Shown here: one piece after another, positions 11,332-19,555 of the stretch
Layout: every line of letters starts with the position of its first letter
How positions within the stretch are numbered: position 1 is the stretch's first letter
NCBI GenBank assembly: GCA_032718475.1
Contig: JAUCBJ010000781.1
Coordinates: 1-31,863 of the forward strand
Direction: 5' to 3'
From: Nemertoderma westbladi
Lineage: Eukaryota > Xenacoelomorpha > Nemertodermatida > Nemertodermatidae
Length of the DNA: 31,863 nucleotides
Notes under the pieces: generated by a model
Seen by the model: the letters and a program-made list of their open reading frames with translations, nothing else
Told to the model about the DNA's origin: nothing
Databases searched by the model: none
Made by a program: the position numbers and the translations under genes

Positions 11332-11861
11332 GTGGAGAAGAGTGGATGGCGAGATGTCCAGAGGAGTGTCCAGAGGAGACACCGGTCCGGTCGAGAGGCA
11401 TACCGAAAAGGGGGAGGTCGAGTAAGAAGACAAGGTGGAAAGGGAGAGGATGTGGGAAGCTTAGACCAGGGGCAGATAAGCCCATGACGAAACGTGACAA
11501 AGGAGGCAGGAAAGTGGGAGAGGGCGTGTTGCACACGCATAAGGGGCTGGCAGAGTGCGAGGGGGCATTAAATGGTAAGCCATTATGCGTACCGAAGGAT
11601 GACCAGGGGTCATCGGGGGCTTTAACGGGAGCGCACATATTGAGGGGGAGGCCAGCAGAGGTGGCATGTACCAGTAAGGATGACATGAGGGGCAACATTC
11701 TACCGCCAAATGACGACAAGATGAAGGGTGGCACTTTGCCGCCAGGGGACGACCACGAGGAGATCAGTGACATGATGGAAAGACCCGACTTAAGGGTGAA
11801 GGAGAAGGGAAGGTCAATTCCAAAAGAGTTGGAAGTGAAAGAAGAGTGGGGCGAAGATTAA
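11332..11861 (+). pseudogene. C-terminal tail of the interrupted gag-protease ORF
   Basis: The codons on the two target-duplication copies show that this frame is the continuation of the protease ORF before the LINE landed: the TAT TGG TAT GAG codons occur on both sides in register. The segment encodes about 175 further residues to TAA at 11859-11861. They are strongly charged and low in complexity (Lys/Arg-Gly at first, a CPEECPEE motif, then PPNDDKMKGGTLPPGDDHEE). I find no BEL reverse transcriptase, RNase H or integrase motif in it. Compared with an autonomous BEL Pol, the protein stops where the polymerase should begin. Confidence 0.6.
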
Positions 11862-12065
11862 GAGGACCTATAGGGGGGAAGTGGGAGAGTTGCCTGCTGG
11901 AAGAATTGCCCTTAGGTTGTTGAGTCGTCCAATATGTTAGACTGAGGGGGTGGGAATAAGGGCGAGACGCGCTTCCCGCACATAAACAATATAAAAAAAT
12001 AATAAGAAAAATAATAAAATAAGAAGCGAGATAGTAGAAAGTTAGAAAGTGGTAGAAGTAGATAG
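11862..12065. other. Non-coding spacer after the gag-protease stop
   Basis: Purine-rich, then A-rich with ATAATAAG runs near 11990-12020. Nothing recognised. Confidence 0.5.
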
Positions 12066-12890
12066 TACGTAGCAGTTAGTAGTTAGAAGTTAGGGAGTGT
12101 GGTATATAGACATACCACGAGAGTAGTAGCAGGGTACATAGTACCGGAGTAGCAGGGTACATAGTACAGTAAGAGGAAGTAGTTAGAAGTTAGGGAGTGT
12201 GGTATATAGACATACCACGAGAGTAGTAGCAGGGTACATAGTACCGGAGTAGCAGGGTACATAGTACCGTAAGAGGAAGTAGTTAGAAGTTAGGGAGTGT
12301 GGTATATAGACATACCACGAGAGTAGTAGCAGGGTACATAGTACCGGAGTAGCAGGGTACATAGTGCCGTAAGAGTTAGTTGTTAGAAGTTAGGGAGTGT
12401 GGTATATAGACATACCACGAGAGTAGTAGCAGGGTACATAGTACTGGAGTAACAGGGTACATAGTACCGCAAGAGTTAGAGAATAGGGAGTGTGGTATAT
12501 AGACATACCACGAGAGTAGTAGTAGGGTACATAGTACCGTAAGAGTTTGAAGTTAGTAAGAGTTAGTAAAAAGTAAGAAGTTAGAAAGTTAGTAGAAGTT
12601 AGTATGAGTAAGAGGAGAGTTAGAAGTTAGAGAATAGGGAGTGTGGTATATTGACATACCACGAGAGTACAGTAGTAGCAGGGTACATAGTACCGTAAGA
12701 GTTAGTGAGTGTGGTATATGGAGTGTGGTATATAGACATACCACGAGAGTAGTAGTAGGGTACATAGTACCGTAATAGTTAGAAGATAGGGTAAGTAGAG
12801 TTAGTAGAAGTTAGTAGTAAGAGAGTAAAGAGTATAGTATATAGGTATACCATAAGACTAGTAGTAGGGTACATAGTACTGTAGAGGCTG
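12066..12890. repeat. 100-bp tandem repeats with two hairpin motifs per unit
   Basis: Units anchored on GAGTGTGGTATATAGACATA start at 12095, 12195, 12295 and 12395 (exactly 100 bp apart), then at 12488, 12639 and about 12720 in a looser form. Each unit holds GTGGTATATAGACATACCAC, which can pair as a 7-bp stem around a 6-nt loop, and one or two copies of GGTACATAGTACC (5-bp stem, 3-nt loop). The array lies between the gag-protease and exonuclease-like ORFs. It is rich in AGTTAGAAGTTAG and has no coding potential on the plus strand. Confidence 0.9.
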
Positions 12891-13410
12891 TGGGCATTGA
12901 GAGCACCACGAAGGGGAGAGGGGGGCATGTGGGTACAGCAGGATAGACGGTGTAGGCCACACGAGACAGACTACTGTACTGCACAGCCCATAGAGTAAGT
13001 TTAGGATGTTTGGTACAGGGCCAGGAAGTTGCCTGGTACGAAAGTAGCACAGCAGGGAATAGCTAGTTTCCCCTGTATACAAACTACAGGTGTTATCTAG
13101 GTAGAAATAACCTGCCATAACCGATAATAGCACACTAAGAGAGAATAAAATAGAATTAGGAGCAAATTTAACAAATTATGACAACAGTAGGCAAAGGATT
13201 CTAGAATCATAATTAAAGTAACGGACAAAATTTTAAAATTTAGGAAAATTGGCACTTTGGGGGATGTATACTTAAAATATAGTATAAAATTAGGGTTTCT
13301 AGGAAATAGGCCATTACTGAACAAATACAGACCATCTTATTAAACGTCACTCATCTAATTGAGCCTTGGGAAGGCACCATCAAGAAGGTGAGCACGCGAA
13401 AAAGTTCGTA
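12891..13410. other. Spacer between hairpin repeats and second ORF
   Basis: The first part is GC-balanced and the part from 13100 on is AT-rich. No gene, splice signal or promoter that I can support. Confidence 0.5.
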
Positions 13411-15477
13411 ATGGCGGGGAGACTAGTTAAGAAGAGAAAGACGGAGAGGAGTGGAAGGGAGATACTAGTGGACTTCACGCAAAGGCATCCGGAGGAGAAG
13501 ATGAGGGGATACTACAAGCCGCTACCAAAGGGTCACAAAGCGCGAGTGCTGCCAGACCACTTTAGGGAGATGCACGAGAAACGACTGGTCGGGACCTACG
13601 GGACGTCGTCGCTGGACAACGCGATCCTTGAGCATTTTCACTACGTAGTGAAGGGAGATGAAGCGAAGTTCGGGATACCGAAGAATCCGAGGGAACCACC
13701 GAGAAAGGAATGGAGGAGGTTTGTAGAGTCTGTGAGTAGGGGCGGATACATGGTCCTAGGCAATGAAGGGACTGTGGAGGACGACGAGGGTTCGAGAAGA
13801 GGGTCGGCGGGATCGGCTAGAACCATACTACTACATTTGGCTGCACCAAATGGAGATATCTTTCTATTCGATCTGGGGACCTACAGGAAGAAGAGCGGGC
13901 CGAAGTTAAACCGGTTGCCGAGGGCGGTGCAGGACCTAGTGAGTGAGAAGACTATGGTGAAGGTGGGATCGGCGATCCGCGATGATGCGGAGAGGATTGT
14001 CAGACCAGAGACCCCCAACCTCCTGGACATGCAAGCGGTCTATATGGCCATGACAGGGCCATACGGGTTGGGATTGGTAGAGAACACAGGACATTGCGGA
14101 GCAGTGGCAATGGGTCAGCTCATGGGGCTCGTCTGCCACAAGCCGATGGACTGGGGTAAGTTCCGGGAGGAGTATGGAGCGGAACTGGCGAACTCGCTGA
14201 AATGGGGAGCGAGGCCAGGGAAACAGGAGGTGTATCAGTTCCGAAGGGGAGCAATAAAGATATATCAGAATAGATATATCCTACAGGAGGATTGGATAAT
14301 GATAGGTTTACTAAACCTATTCATGGCCGTGGTTATCGGAAGAGAGCCAACGGCATTTCTGCTATCAGGAGCACCTCTAAACTACAGAAGAGCCTTTAAG
14401 GTGGCCTTCGAAGGTCTGGTAGACCACTCGGGGCTGAAGGGCGAGTCGGTGTACTACGATAGCCGGCACCTAGTAGACAGAGAGGTGGACACACCATACA
14501 AGAGGTGGGAGAAGCTGGAAGCGGATAGAGTCGAGGAGAAGCGGCTGGAAGAAATCGCCAGGCGAGAAAGGAGGGAAGCAGACGAGAGAGAGGCGGACAT
14601 AAGGGGAGAGGACTACGGGTTCGAAGCCCAGGACTTGGACGAGCTAAGGTGGGGATCAGGAAGCTCGGCCGAGTTTCTGGGGGAGGAACTGGGATGGATG
14701 GAAGGATCGCCGAAACAGTCGACATCAGGATTGCAAGTGATTCCCATACCAGGGGGCTCTGAGGGCAATTTCGCAAGGAAGAGACCAAGGGAGCAGGAAG
14801 GGTGGAAAGTTACAGGTGGAAACCAAGGCGGAAAGTGGCACAGTGGATCTACCGGGATACCGGGTCTGGATCCACTCCCTGTGAGGGAGGAAGATGACGA
14901 CGAGTTTGGGGAGATGCCGCCCATCGAGAGGATTGACCACTCAGATACGGACTGGGTGGGCGGGAGAGTGGTGACGGCCAGCGGGGCGAGGGCGTTCTGG
15001 GATAAACCCGGCAAGCGAGCCTGGGTGCATGAGGAGCTGGCGATGGATTTCGCGTGGAGCACCATCAGGTTGGGCAAGCAGCCGGGAACGGCACTACGGG
15101 TAGTGTTTGGGGAGACGATGCCGAGGCGGGAGGAGGACGTGGATATGGGTAGAGACATCAATGTCCAGAAGTTTGCATATCAACGGCTCCACAGACCTAG
15201 GAGACCGCTCAGGGCAAAGGACGACTTGGGGCGGGATGCGTTGATACACGGCTGTGATTACTGCGGGAGGCTAACTCACCAGGAAAAGAGCTGTTTGTAT
15301 CGATTTCAGAAGGGGACGAGTTGCCTCTACTGCCGCGAGTCGACCCATAGGATGGGAGCATGTACAACCGCTGCTCAAAGTGTAACTTCCGAGGGCACTA
15401 TGGGCGCCAGTGCGACTGGATGGATGATGAAGAGAAGTTTAAGATCTTCGAGGAGTGGGCCGACGTCGGCGTTATGA
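13411..15477 (+). pseudogene. Degenerate DEDD 3'-5' exonuclease-like domain plus CCHC zinc knuckles
   Basis: Open from 13366 (a TTG); the first ATG is at 13411 and I use that. Counting from 13366, residues about 125-325 follow the layout of WRN/RNase D-type exonucleases: ILLHLAAPNGDIFLFDLGTY (strand pair), LPRAVQDLV, VKVGSAIRDDAERI (ExoII position, Asp206/207 present), NLLDMQAVYM, GAVAMGQLMGLVCHKPM. The last element is a helix around ILQEDWIMIGLLNLF, where the ExoIII Asp appears to be Asn. The ExoI D-x-E appears as G-N-E. If this alignment is right, catalysis is lost. A charged coiled-coil-like stretch (about 380-410), acidic linkers and two CCHC knuckles (CDYCGRLTHQEKSC at 15253, CLYCRESTHRMGAC at 15322) follow. 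A third knuckle is in another frame. Nucleic-acid binding is likely; no host family was recognised. Confidence 0.6.
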
Positions 15478-15524
15478 CGCAGCAGAGGATGAAGGCCCAG
15501 GAGTTCCGGTGGGGTTTCTTCAAC
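15360..15524 (+). pseudogene. Third CCHC knuckle and downstream piece, shifted frame
   Basis: CSKCNFRGHYGRQC at 15372-15413 has exact C-x2-C-x4-H-x4-C spacing. It follows the second knuckle by only a few residues but lies in a different frame, so a one-base event near 15360-15371 has broken the ORF. The frame continues with an acidic helix (WMDDEEKFKIFEEWADVGV) to the Merlin insertion at 15525. The whole insertion plus duplicated target is 615 bp, a multiple of three, so it does not itself change frame. Confidence 0.7.
15516..15524. repeat. Target-site duplication, left copy, of the Merlin element
   Basis: TTCTTCAAC, repeated exactly at 16131-16139. Confidence 0.92.
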
Positions 15525-15677
15525 GGTATTACTATGGTATGTATAACCATTTTTCCAATATTTTTTGGAATGAATTTTATCAATAGTTACGTGTTTATCA
15601 CTATAACAACTATATTCCAGAACACTTTAGCTAGTTTTTGACTATTGTTTTGGTAGTGTTCTTTTGTTGCAATAGCT

Positions 15678-15875
15678 ATGAGTAGAAACAATCCCCACAT
15701 ATTTGAAAGACATTCCAAAGACTTAAATATTGTAGAAATATCTGATAATTTAAAAACAGAGGAGTGTTCGATTAAGTATGCTCAATCTTGTGGTCTGTTA
15801 CCCATAAATAAATCTACCTGTAAACGAGATGATTGTGGTTACACTGCTAAAACTACTGGTGAATCGCCTGGCTGA
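15678..15875 (+). pseudogene. Merlin transposase N-terminal remnant
   Basis: 65 codons from the ATG at 15678. The stretch CSIKYAQSCGLLPINKSTC followed by KRDDCG resembles the conserved start of Merlin/ISXO2-like transposases (a helix, then GLL, then a zinc-binding C-x-C pattern). The reading stops at TGA 15873-15875, shortly after the point where the catalytic core should follow. The downstream C-terminal piece is in another frame, consistent with an internal deletion near 15840-15862. Confidence 0.7.
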
Positions 15876-15957
15876 GTTTCGGTGGAGACAACTGCACAGA
15901 GACTCCCCATTTACTGACCTCATTGCTTTAGTAAAGAAATCTTACCCGATACCCTAA
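15841..15957 (+). pseudogene. Merlin transposase C-terminal remnant
   Basis: Reads RLAEFRWRQLHRDSPF then TDLIALVKKSYPIP to TAA at 15955-15957. The pattern L-x-E-F-x-W-R-x-x-H...PF...L...YP is the usual C-terminal end of Merlin/IS1016-type transposases. The DDE catalytic core that should precede it is absent. A homologous fragment lies at 17979-18095. Confidence 0.75.
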
Positions 15958-16130
15958 AGTCAACACATATTGAAACTGAACATTGATTATTAAATGTATC
16001 GTAATTAGCTAGTGAATTAGTACACTAGTACATTACTATATACACAGATACGCAATGTGTGTATTGAAATTAATATATAAATGTAATTTACAAAATTTGA
16101 AAAAATGGTTATACATACCATAGTAATGCC

Positions 16131-16139
16131 TTCTTCAAC
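16131..16139. repeat. Target-site duplication, right copy, of the Merlin element
   Basis: Exact match to 15516-15524. Confidence 0.92.
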
Positions 16140-16432
16140 ATCAATCCGGAAGCCCATCAGGAGATTATCAAGAGGAGACTGTCATTCACATACCAGGAGG
16201 TAGTAGTCGCCGAGGTAAAGGAAGTCGGTCTAGAAGTCGTAGAGGAAAGGGGAAGAAAGGAAAGAAGATGAAGGGAAGATCGAAAAGTTGGGGGAAGAAA
16301 AGAGTAGGGAAGTCTCGATCAAGATGCCTTGGAAGAAGAGCCGATGGGAAAAGTCTCGCCAGTCAGGGAAAACTTGATCCTTGCAGCAAGTTTATGAAGA
16401 AGTTGGTAAAGGAGGATAGGAAACTGAACTAA
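16140..16432 (+). pseudogene. Basic Arg/Lys/Ser-rich tail of the zinc-knuckle ORF
   Basis: After the Merlin element the longest coding-like frame reads QSGSPSGDYQEETVIHIPGG and then a tail dense in Arg, Lys, Gly and Ser (SRSRSRRGKGKKGKK...). It ends in KLVKEDRKLN and TAA at 16430-16432. This is a third frame relative to the two knuckle frames, so another frame break is needed. The frame that directly continues from 15524 instead stops at TGA 16269-16271. A basic tail after zinc knuckles suits a nucleic-acid-binding Gag-like protein. No family recognised. Confidence 0.5.
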
Positions 16433-16488
16433 TTAATCCTGTAAACTGATATTTTCCTGCCTCGCGGTCAACTATTTTATCGATAAAG

Positions 16489-16562
16489 CGTTACTAAGAA
16501 TATATTATTTAAGGAATTAAGATTTTAATCTTAATTCATTAAATAATATATTCTTAGTAACG
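16489..16562. repeat. 74-bp near-perfect palindrome
   Basis: Two 36-bp arms (16489-16524 and 16527-16562) differ at one base pair around a 2-nt TT centre. The outer bases are CGTTACTAAG...CTTAGTAACG. It lies 57 bp after the last stop of the zinc-knuckle ORF. Confidence 0.95.
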
Positions 16563-16907
16563 GTCCTACTGTTATCTGTCAATTACTCTATCTTTCATGC
16601 AATGATTATAAATATAATCCTACATGCCCATAACTAAAGAAATAAATTTACTCAAGAAATTCCAGAAACATGTTGCATTTATATAACTGCTTGTAAGCCA
16701 ACATATTATTATAATGTTAACTTTACTTCACCGTAGAAGTAAGTTTCGAACGCCCATAACTATTTAGCACCAAATTTCAAACGTTTTGACCTATTTTGAA
16801 TTATTGTAATGTCTCTTTCAATTGGTCGGGTCCAGCAAATAACGGAAATGATCTCTAATAATTGTTTTGCGACGGTGCAATAGCGATAAAGATACTACAC
16901 CATGTCC
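16563..16907. other. AT-rich spacer
   Basis: Nothing recognised on either strand. No match seen to the 5' flank of the gag-protease element, so no LTR is supported here. Confidence 0.5.
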
Positions 16908-16934
16908 CAGAATATAGTGTCGTTCCGTGACACG

Positions 16935-16950
16935 CCCCCCCCCCCCCCCC
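16935..16950. repeat. C16 homopolymer
   Basis: Near the outer end of the left fold-back arm. Confidence 0.9.
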
Positions 16951-17757
16951 TAATTTTTCTACAAATCGTAATAAGATTGCATGAAATTTGAAACAGAGAT
17001 AGTTTCCCCTCCCGGCCACTGACTGGGTGAGCCAGAATTTTTATTTTTGCTTTCAATCTTTAGCTACAAGCGTTTAAAAAAAGTGTCTCCAGCGATATTA
17101 CACCAGTTACACCGCAGTTATTCTTCTACCTTATAGCTGTTTGTTTGTAGTTTTGTTGGTACCAATGGAAAGCTGGCCCTGCAAGGATTTCAAATATGTA
17201 ACGCAATTTCAATTTCGCTGAAAAATAGCTGAGATATGGGCGTTTAAATGGTGCATGGTTATGCACCTGCGCGAGGCTATTTTATTCTATTTAATAAATG
17301 CATCATAATCTGGAATATTTTGTTTATCCAAATACGTAGCTGGGCAACAGTGCATTACATCTTTAATCATACTATTACTTAGCTATTCATACATTTAAAA
17401 AATGTTCCAGAATATGGTTTATTTATTAATAGAATAAAATAGCCTCGCGTCGTTGCAAAACCATGCAACATTTGAACGCTCATATCTCAGCTATTTTCCA
17501 ACGAAATTCAAATTGTGTTACATATTTGGAATCCCTGCATGACTAGCTTTCCATTGATACCAACAAACAGCTATAAGGTAGAAGAATAACTGCGGTGTAA
17601 CTGGTGTAATATTGCTGAGAGACACTTTTTTTAAAAGCTTGTAGCTAAAGATTGAAAGCAAAATAAAAAATTCTGGCTCACCCAGTTAGTGGTCGGAAGG
17701 TGAAACTATTTCTGTTTCAATTTTCATACAATCTCATTACGATTTGTAGAAAAATTA

Positions 17758-17779
17758 GGGGGGGGGGGGGGGGGGGGGG
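17758..17779. repeat. G22 homopolymer
   Basis: Mirror of the C16 tract in the right fold-back arm; the longest homopolymer in the window. Confidence 0.9.
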
Positions 17780-17978
17780 CGTACTGTAGTACCAAAAGTT
17801 TTAAAAAACCAAAATCTTGATGCACCTAGTTGAAAATCCGAAAATAGGAAAGCCGAACTATTTTGTTTCTGTCCGATTCGATATTAAAGATTTGTAGAAG
17901 AACAAGTGTCACTGAATCACGACACTATTATTAATTATGTAACTAAATATATATATAACTAAATTAATCTACAATTAA

Positions 17979-18095
17979 GATTTGACTTTCTCCCAACAAC
18001 TAGATGAGTTTCATTGGAAGCTTCTACACAAAGAAAACCCATTTTGTGCTCTGTTGGATTTGATCAGAAAATATTACCCGCTGTCTGCTAAATAA
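17979..18095 (+). pseudogene. Second Merlin transposase C-terminal fragment
   Basis: About 38 codons reading QLDEFHWKLLHKENPF then CALLDLIRKYYPLSAK and a TAA stop. The L-x-E-F-x-W-x-x-L-H-x-x-x-P-F...Y-P pattern is the same as at 15871-15957 but diverged in sequence, so it is an independent, older copy. A stop lies directly upstream and no inverted repeats were found around it, so it is a truncated relic. Confidence 0.72.
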
Positions 18096-18212
18096 TAAAT
18101 ATTATACAGTATACGTATTCTAAGCATATCAATAATTTCTGAATATAATTATAATGACCTCAATACAGTGAATTTTTATTAATTTTAATTAGCTATTAAA
18201 AAATACTAGCAA

Positions 18213-18232
18213 CCCCCCCCCCCCCCCCCCCC
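18213..18232. repeat. C20 homopolymer
   Basis: Followed by ACCCCAACCC. Not within an inverted repeat that I could define. Confidence 0.9.
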
Positions 18233-18321
18233 ACCCCAACCCATCTTGCCAGCTACGTTTTAAAATTATAGGAAACAAATACTAAATAAAATTAAAAAAA
18301 AAAATTTATATTTTTTTAACT

Positions 18322-18516
18322 GTTCTAGAACAAAAATTAATTGTTCTAGAACTTATTTTTCTAGTTCTGAATAGCTATCATGTTCTAGAACATTAACAAA
18401 AAATAAAAATAGTACATTAATTTTTTTAATTTGTTTTTTAAATTGTTCTAGAACGAAAATATTTTTTCTAGAACATATATATATATTTTTTTTTAATAGC
18501 TAACATGTTCTAGAAC
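18322..18516. repeat. Cluster of six GTTCTAGAAC palindromes
   Basis: Copies start at 18322, 18343, 18382, 18445, 18465 (TTTCTAGAAC) and 18507. The spacings are 21, 39, 63, 20 and 42 bp, close to multiples of 21. The last copy extends to the 16-bp palindrome CATGTTCTAGAACATG. The reverse complement of this segment resembles 30316-30502 in motif order and spacing. Confidence 0.85.
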
Positions 18517-18787
18517 ATGTTTATAAAAAGAAATAGCAAAAACTAGCTAGTAAAAAATATTTGAGGGGGAGTGTACCTTTAACACACTAGTGCCGTGTAC
18601 TTCATTATATTTCAGGTTATAGTGAATAAGTGAGGAAAAGAATCCCGTTAACAGAATTAACACGCCTTTAATTTTTACAGGTATAGAAAATCACCAACAT
18701 AAATTATTTTGCATGTTTCAGCCAATCAACCACCTTTAATATAATTGAATCAATGGGTAACAAATTCTAGAATTTATAATTCATATG
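18517..18787. other. AT-rich spacer
   Basis: No gene seen. A TATATTTCAG string near 18608-18615 looks like a splice acceptor but is not followed by an open, recognisable exon. Confidence 0.45.
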
Positions 18788-18832
18788 CCATCTCCCTTAA
18801 TACAACAACCATTTTTAGGGGGTCGGAGTCAT

Positions 18833-18843
18833 CCCCCCCCCCC
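18833..18843. repeat. C11 homopolymer
   Basis: In the left arm of fold-back B. Confidence 0.9.
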
Positions 18844-19390
18844 TAATATTTTTTGAAATTTCGATAATATGCTACGAAATTTGGTATGATGATAGTTCGA
18901 CAATTTTTCTTACTGTTCGCAGAGCCGGATTTTTTAATTTATGAGCTATTCGATAAACGATATACGTAAAATACGTATATTTGGCAATATTTAACCACCT
19001 CCGCCGGCTTTATTTTTCGTCTTTGGAATGTAAACAATTACAAAAATTAAAACAAAACATTAGAATTATAGCGATTTACGTCGCAATATTTACACCTTAC
19101 TGTAGTACAGGGTGTGTGTGTATTTTGATAATATTGTTGGCAATTTTTGGTGAAATTAAACCCGGTTCTGAATCTGCAGATGATGATGATATCTAGATTA
19201 CATTCCAAAGACGACAGATAAACCCAGCGGTGCGGAGGTCGCTAAATATTGCTAAAAATGCGTTTTTAAACGCCTTGTTGTATCGAAATAGCTCATAAAT
19301 TAAAATATCCGGCTCTGCCAGCAGTAAGAAAAATTGTCGAACTATCATCATACCAAATTTCGTAGCATATGATTGAAATTTGAAAAATAA

Positions 19391-19404
19391 GGGGGGGGGG
19401 GGGG
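19391..19404. repeat. G14 homopolymer
   Basis: In the right arm of fold-back B, opposite the C11 tract. Confidence 0.9.
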
Positions 19405-19555
19405 TGGGGTCCACTAGGTCGGCACCCCCCTCCGATCGCCTAAAAATTGTTGATGTATTAAGGGAGATGGGAAATGACAAACGGTGATAAAACTTGTCAT
19501 ACACAAAATATGTTCCTTATAAATAATAATCTCTTGGGGCGTTTTTATATTTCAG

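Larger units (their letters stand above)
15525..16130 (+). mobile_element. Internally deleted Merlin-family DNA transposon (606 bp)
   Basis: Terminal inverted repeats of 30 bp (15525-15554 and 16101-16130) differ at one position and begin GG(T/C)ATTACTATGGTATG. They are flanked by a 9-bp target duplication, within the 8-9 bp range known for Merlin. Inside are pieces matching the start and end of Merlin/IS1016-type transposases with the catalytic core missing. The insertion interrupts the zinc-knuckle ORF. It is non-autonomous. Confidence 0.88.
5804..16432 (+). mobile_element. Large degraded BEL/Pao-like gag-protease element with a second exonuclease-like/CCHC ORF and no own reverse transcriptase
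   Basis: Inferred composite element. In order it holds Gag N-terminal pieces (5804-7125), the DUF1759-like Gag core (7115-8026 and on), zinc knuckle and aspartic protease (to 9682), a short basic/acidic tail (11332-11861), a hairpin-repeat spacer (about 12066-12890), and an ORF with an exonuclease-like fold and three CCHC knuckles (13411-15524), ending in a basic tail (to 16432). One strand, a consistently purine-rich sense strand and a shared short motif (GF-acidic-A-x-DL...W in both ORFs) argue for one unit. No LTRs, primer-binding site, BEL reverse transcriptase, RNase H or integrase was seen. It carries a LINE insertion (9683-11317) and a Merlin insertion (15525-16130); without these and their target duplications it is about 8.4 kb. 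Alternatively these are two unrelated neighbours. Confidence 0.5.
16908..17928. mobile_element. Fold-back (long inverted repeat) element, family A
   Basis: The left arm (about 16908-17325) and right arm (about 17399-17780) are reverse complements at high identity around a loop of about 70 bp. Both arms carry a homopolymer near the outer end: C16 at 16935-16950 and G22 at 17758-17779. The inner marker CGCGAGGCTATTTTATTCTA appears in inverted form on both sides. The outer tip GTGTCACTGAATCACGACAC of the right arm is displaced to 17908-17928 by about 126 bp of unrelated sequence. A third, single arm lies at 26911-27240. No transposase ORF. Confidence 0.88.
18788..19470. mobile_element. Fold-back element, family B (683 bp)
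   Basis: Outer ends are CCATCTCCCTTAATACA at 18788 and its reverse complement ending at 19470. Arms of roughly 245-275 bp (18788-19032 and 19198-19470) share TACGAAATTTGGTATGATGA, AGAGCCGGAT and TTACATTCCAAAGACGA in inverted order, around a loop of about 160 bp. C11 (18833-18843) and G14 (19391-19404) tracts occupy matching positions. A 71-codon open frame in the loop has no recognisable similarity. No clear target duplication. Confidence 0.87.

Noticed and set aside
11346-11861. A separate gene after the LINE
   Set aside because: Its frame is continuous with the interrupted gag-protease ORF across the target duplication, so it is that ORF's tail.
16489-16562. Helitron 3' hairpin
   Set aside because: The palindrome is long and AT-rich with no CTRR-type end after it.
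5219-16907. LTRs bounding the gag-protease element
   Set aside because: I compared the 5.2-5.8 kb and 16.4-16.9 kb flanks by eye and found no shared direct repeat. A local alignment would be decisive.
18322-18516. Functional heat-shock promoter
   Set aside because: Only dimeric TTCnnGAA units without the third unit typical of strong heat-shock elements, and no gene start nearby; kept as a repeat with a question.
18981-19196. Small ORF in the loop of fold-back B
   Set aside because: 71 codons, no recognisable domain, flanked by inverted repeats; probably chance.
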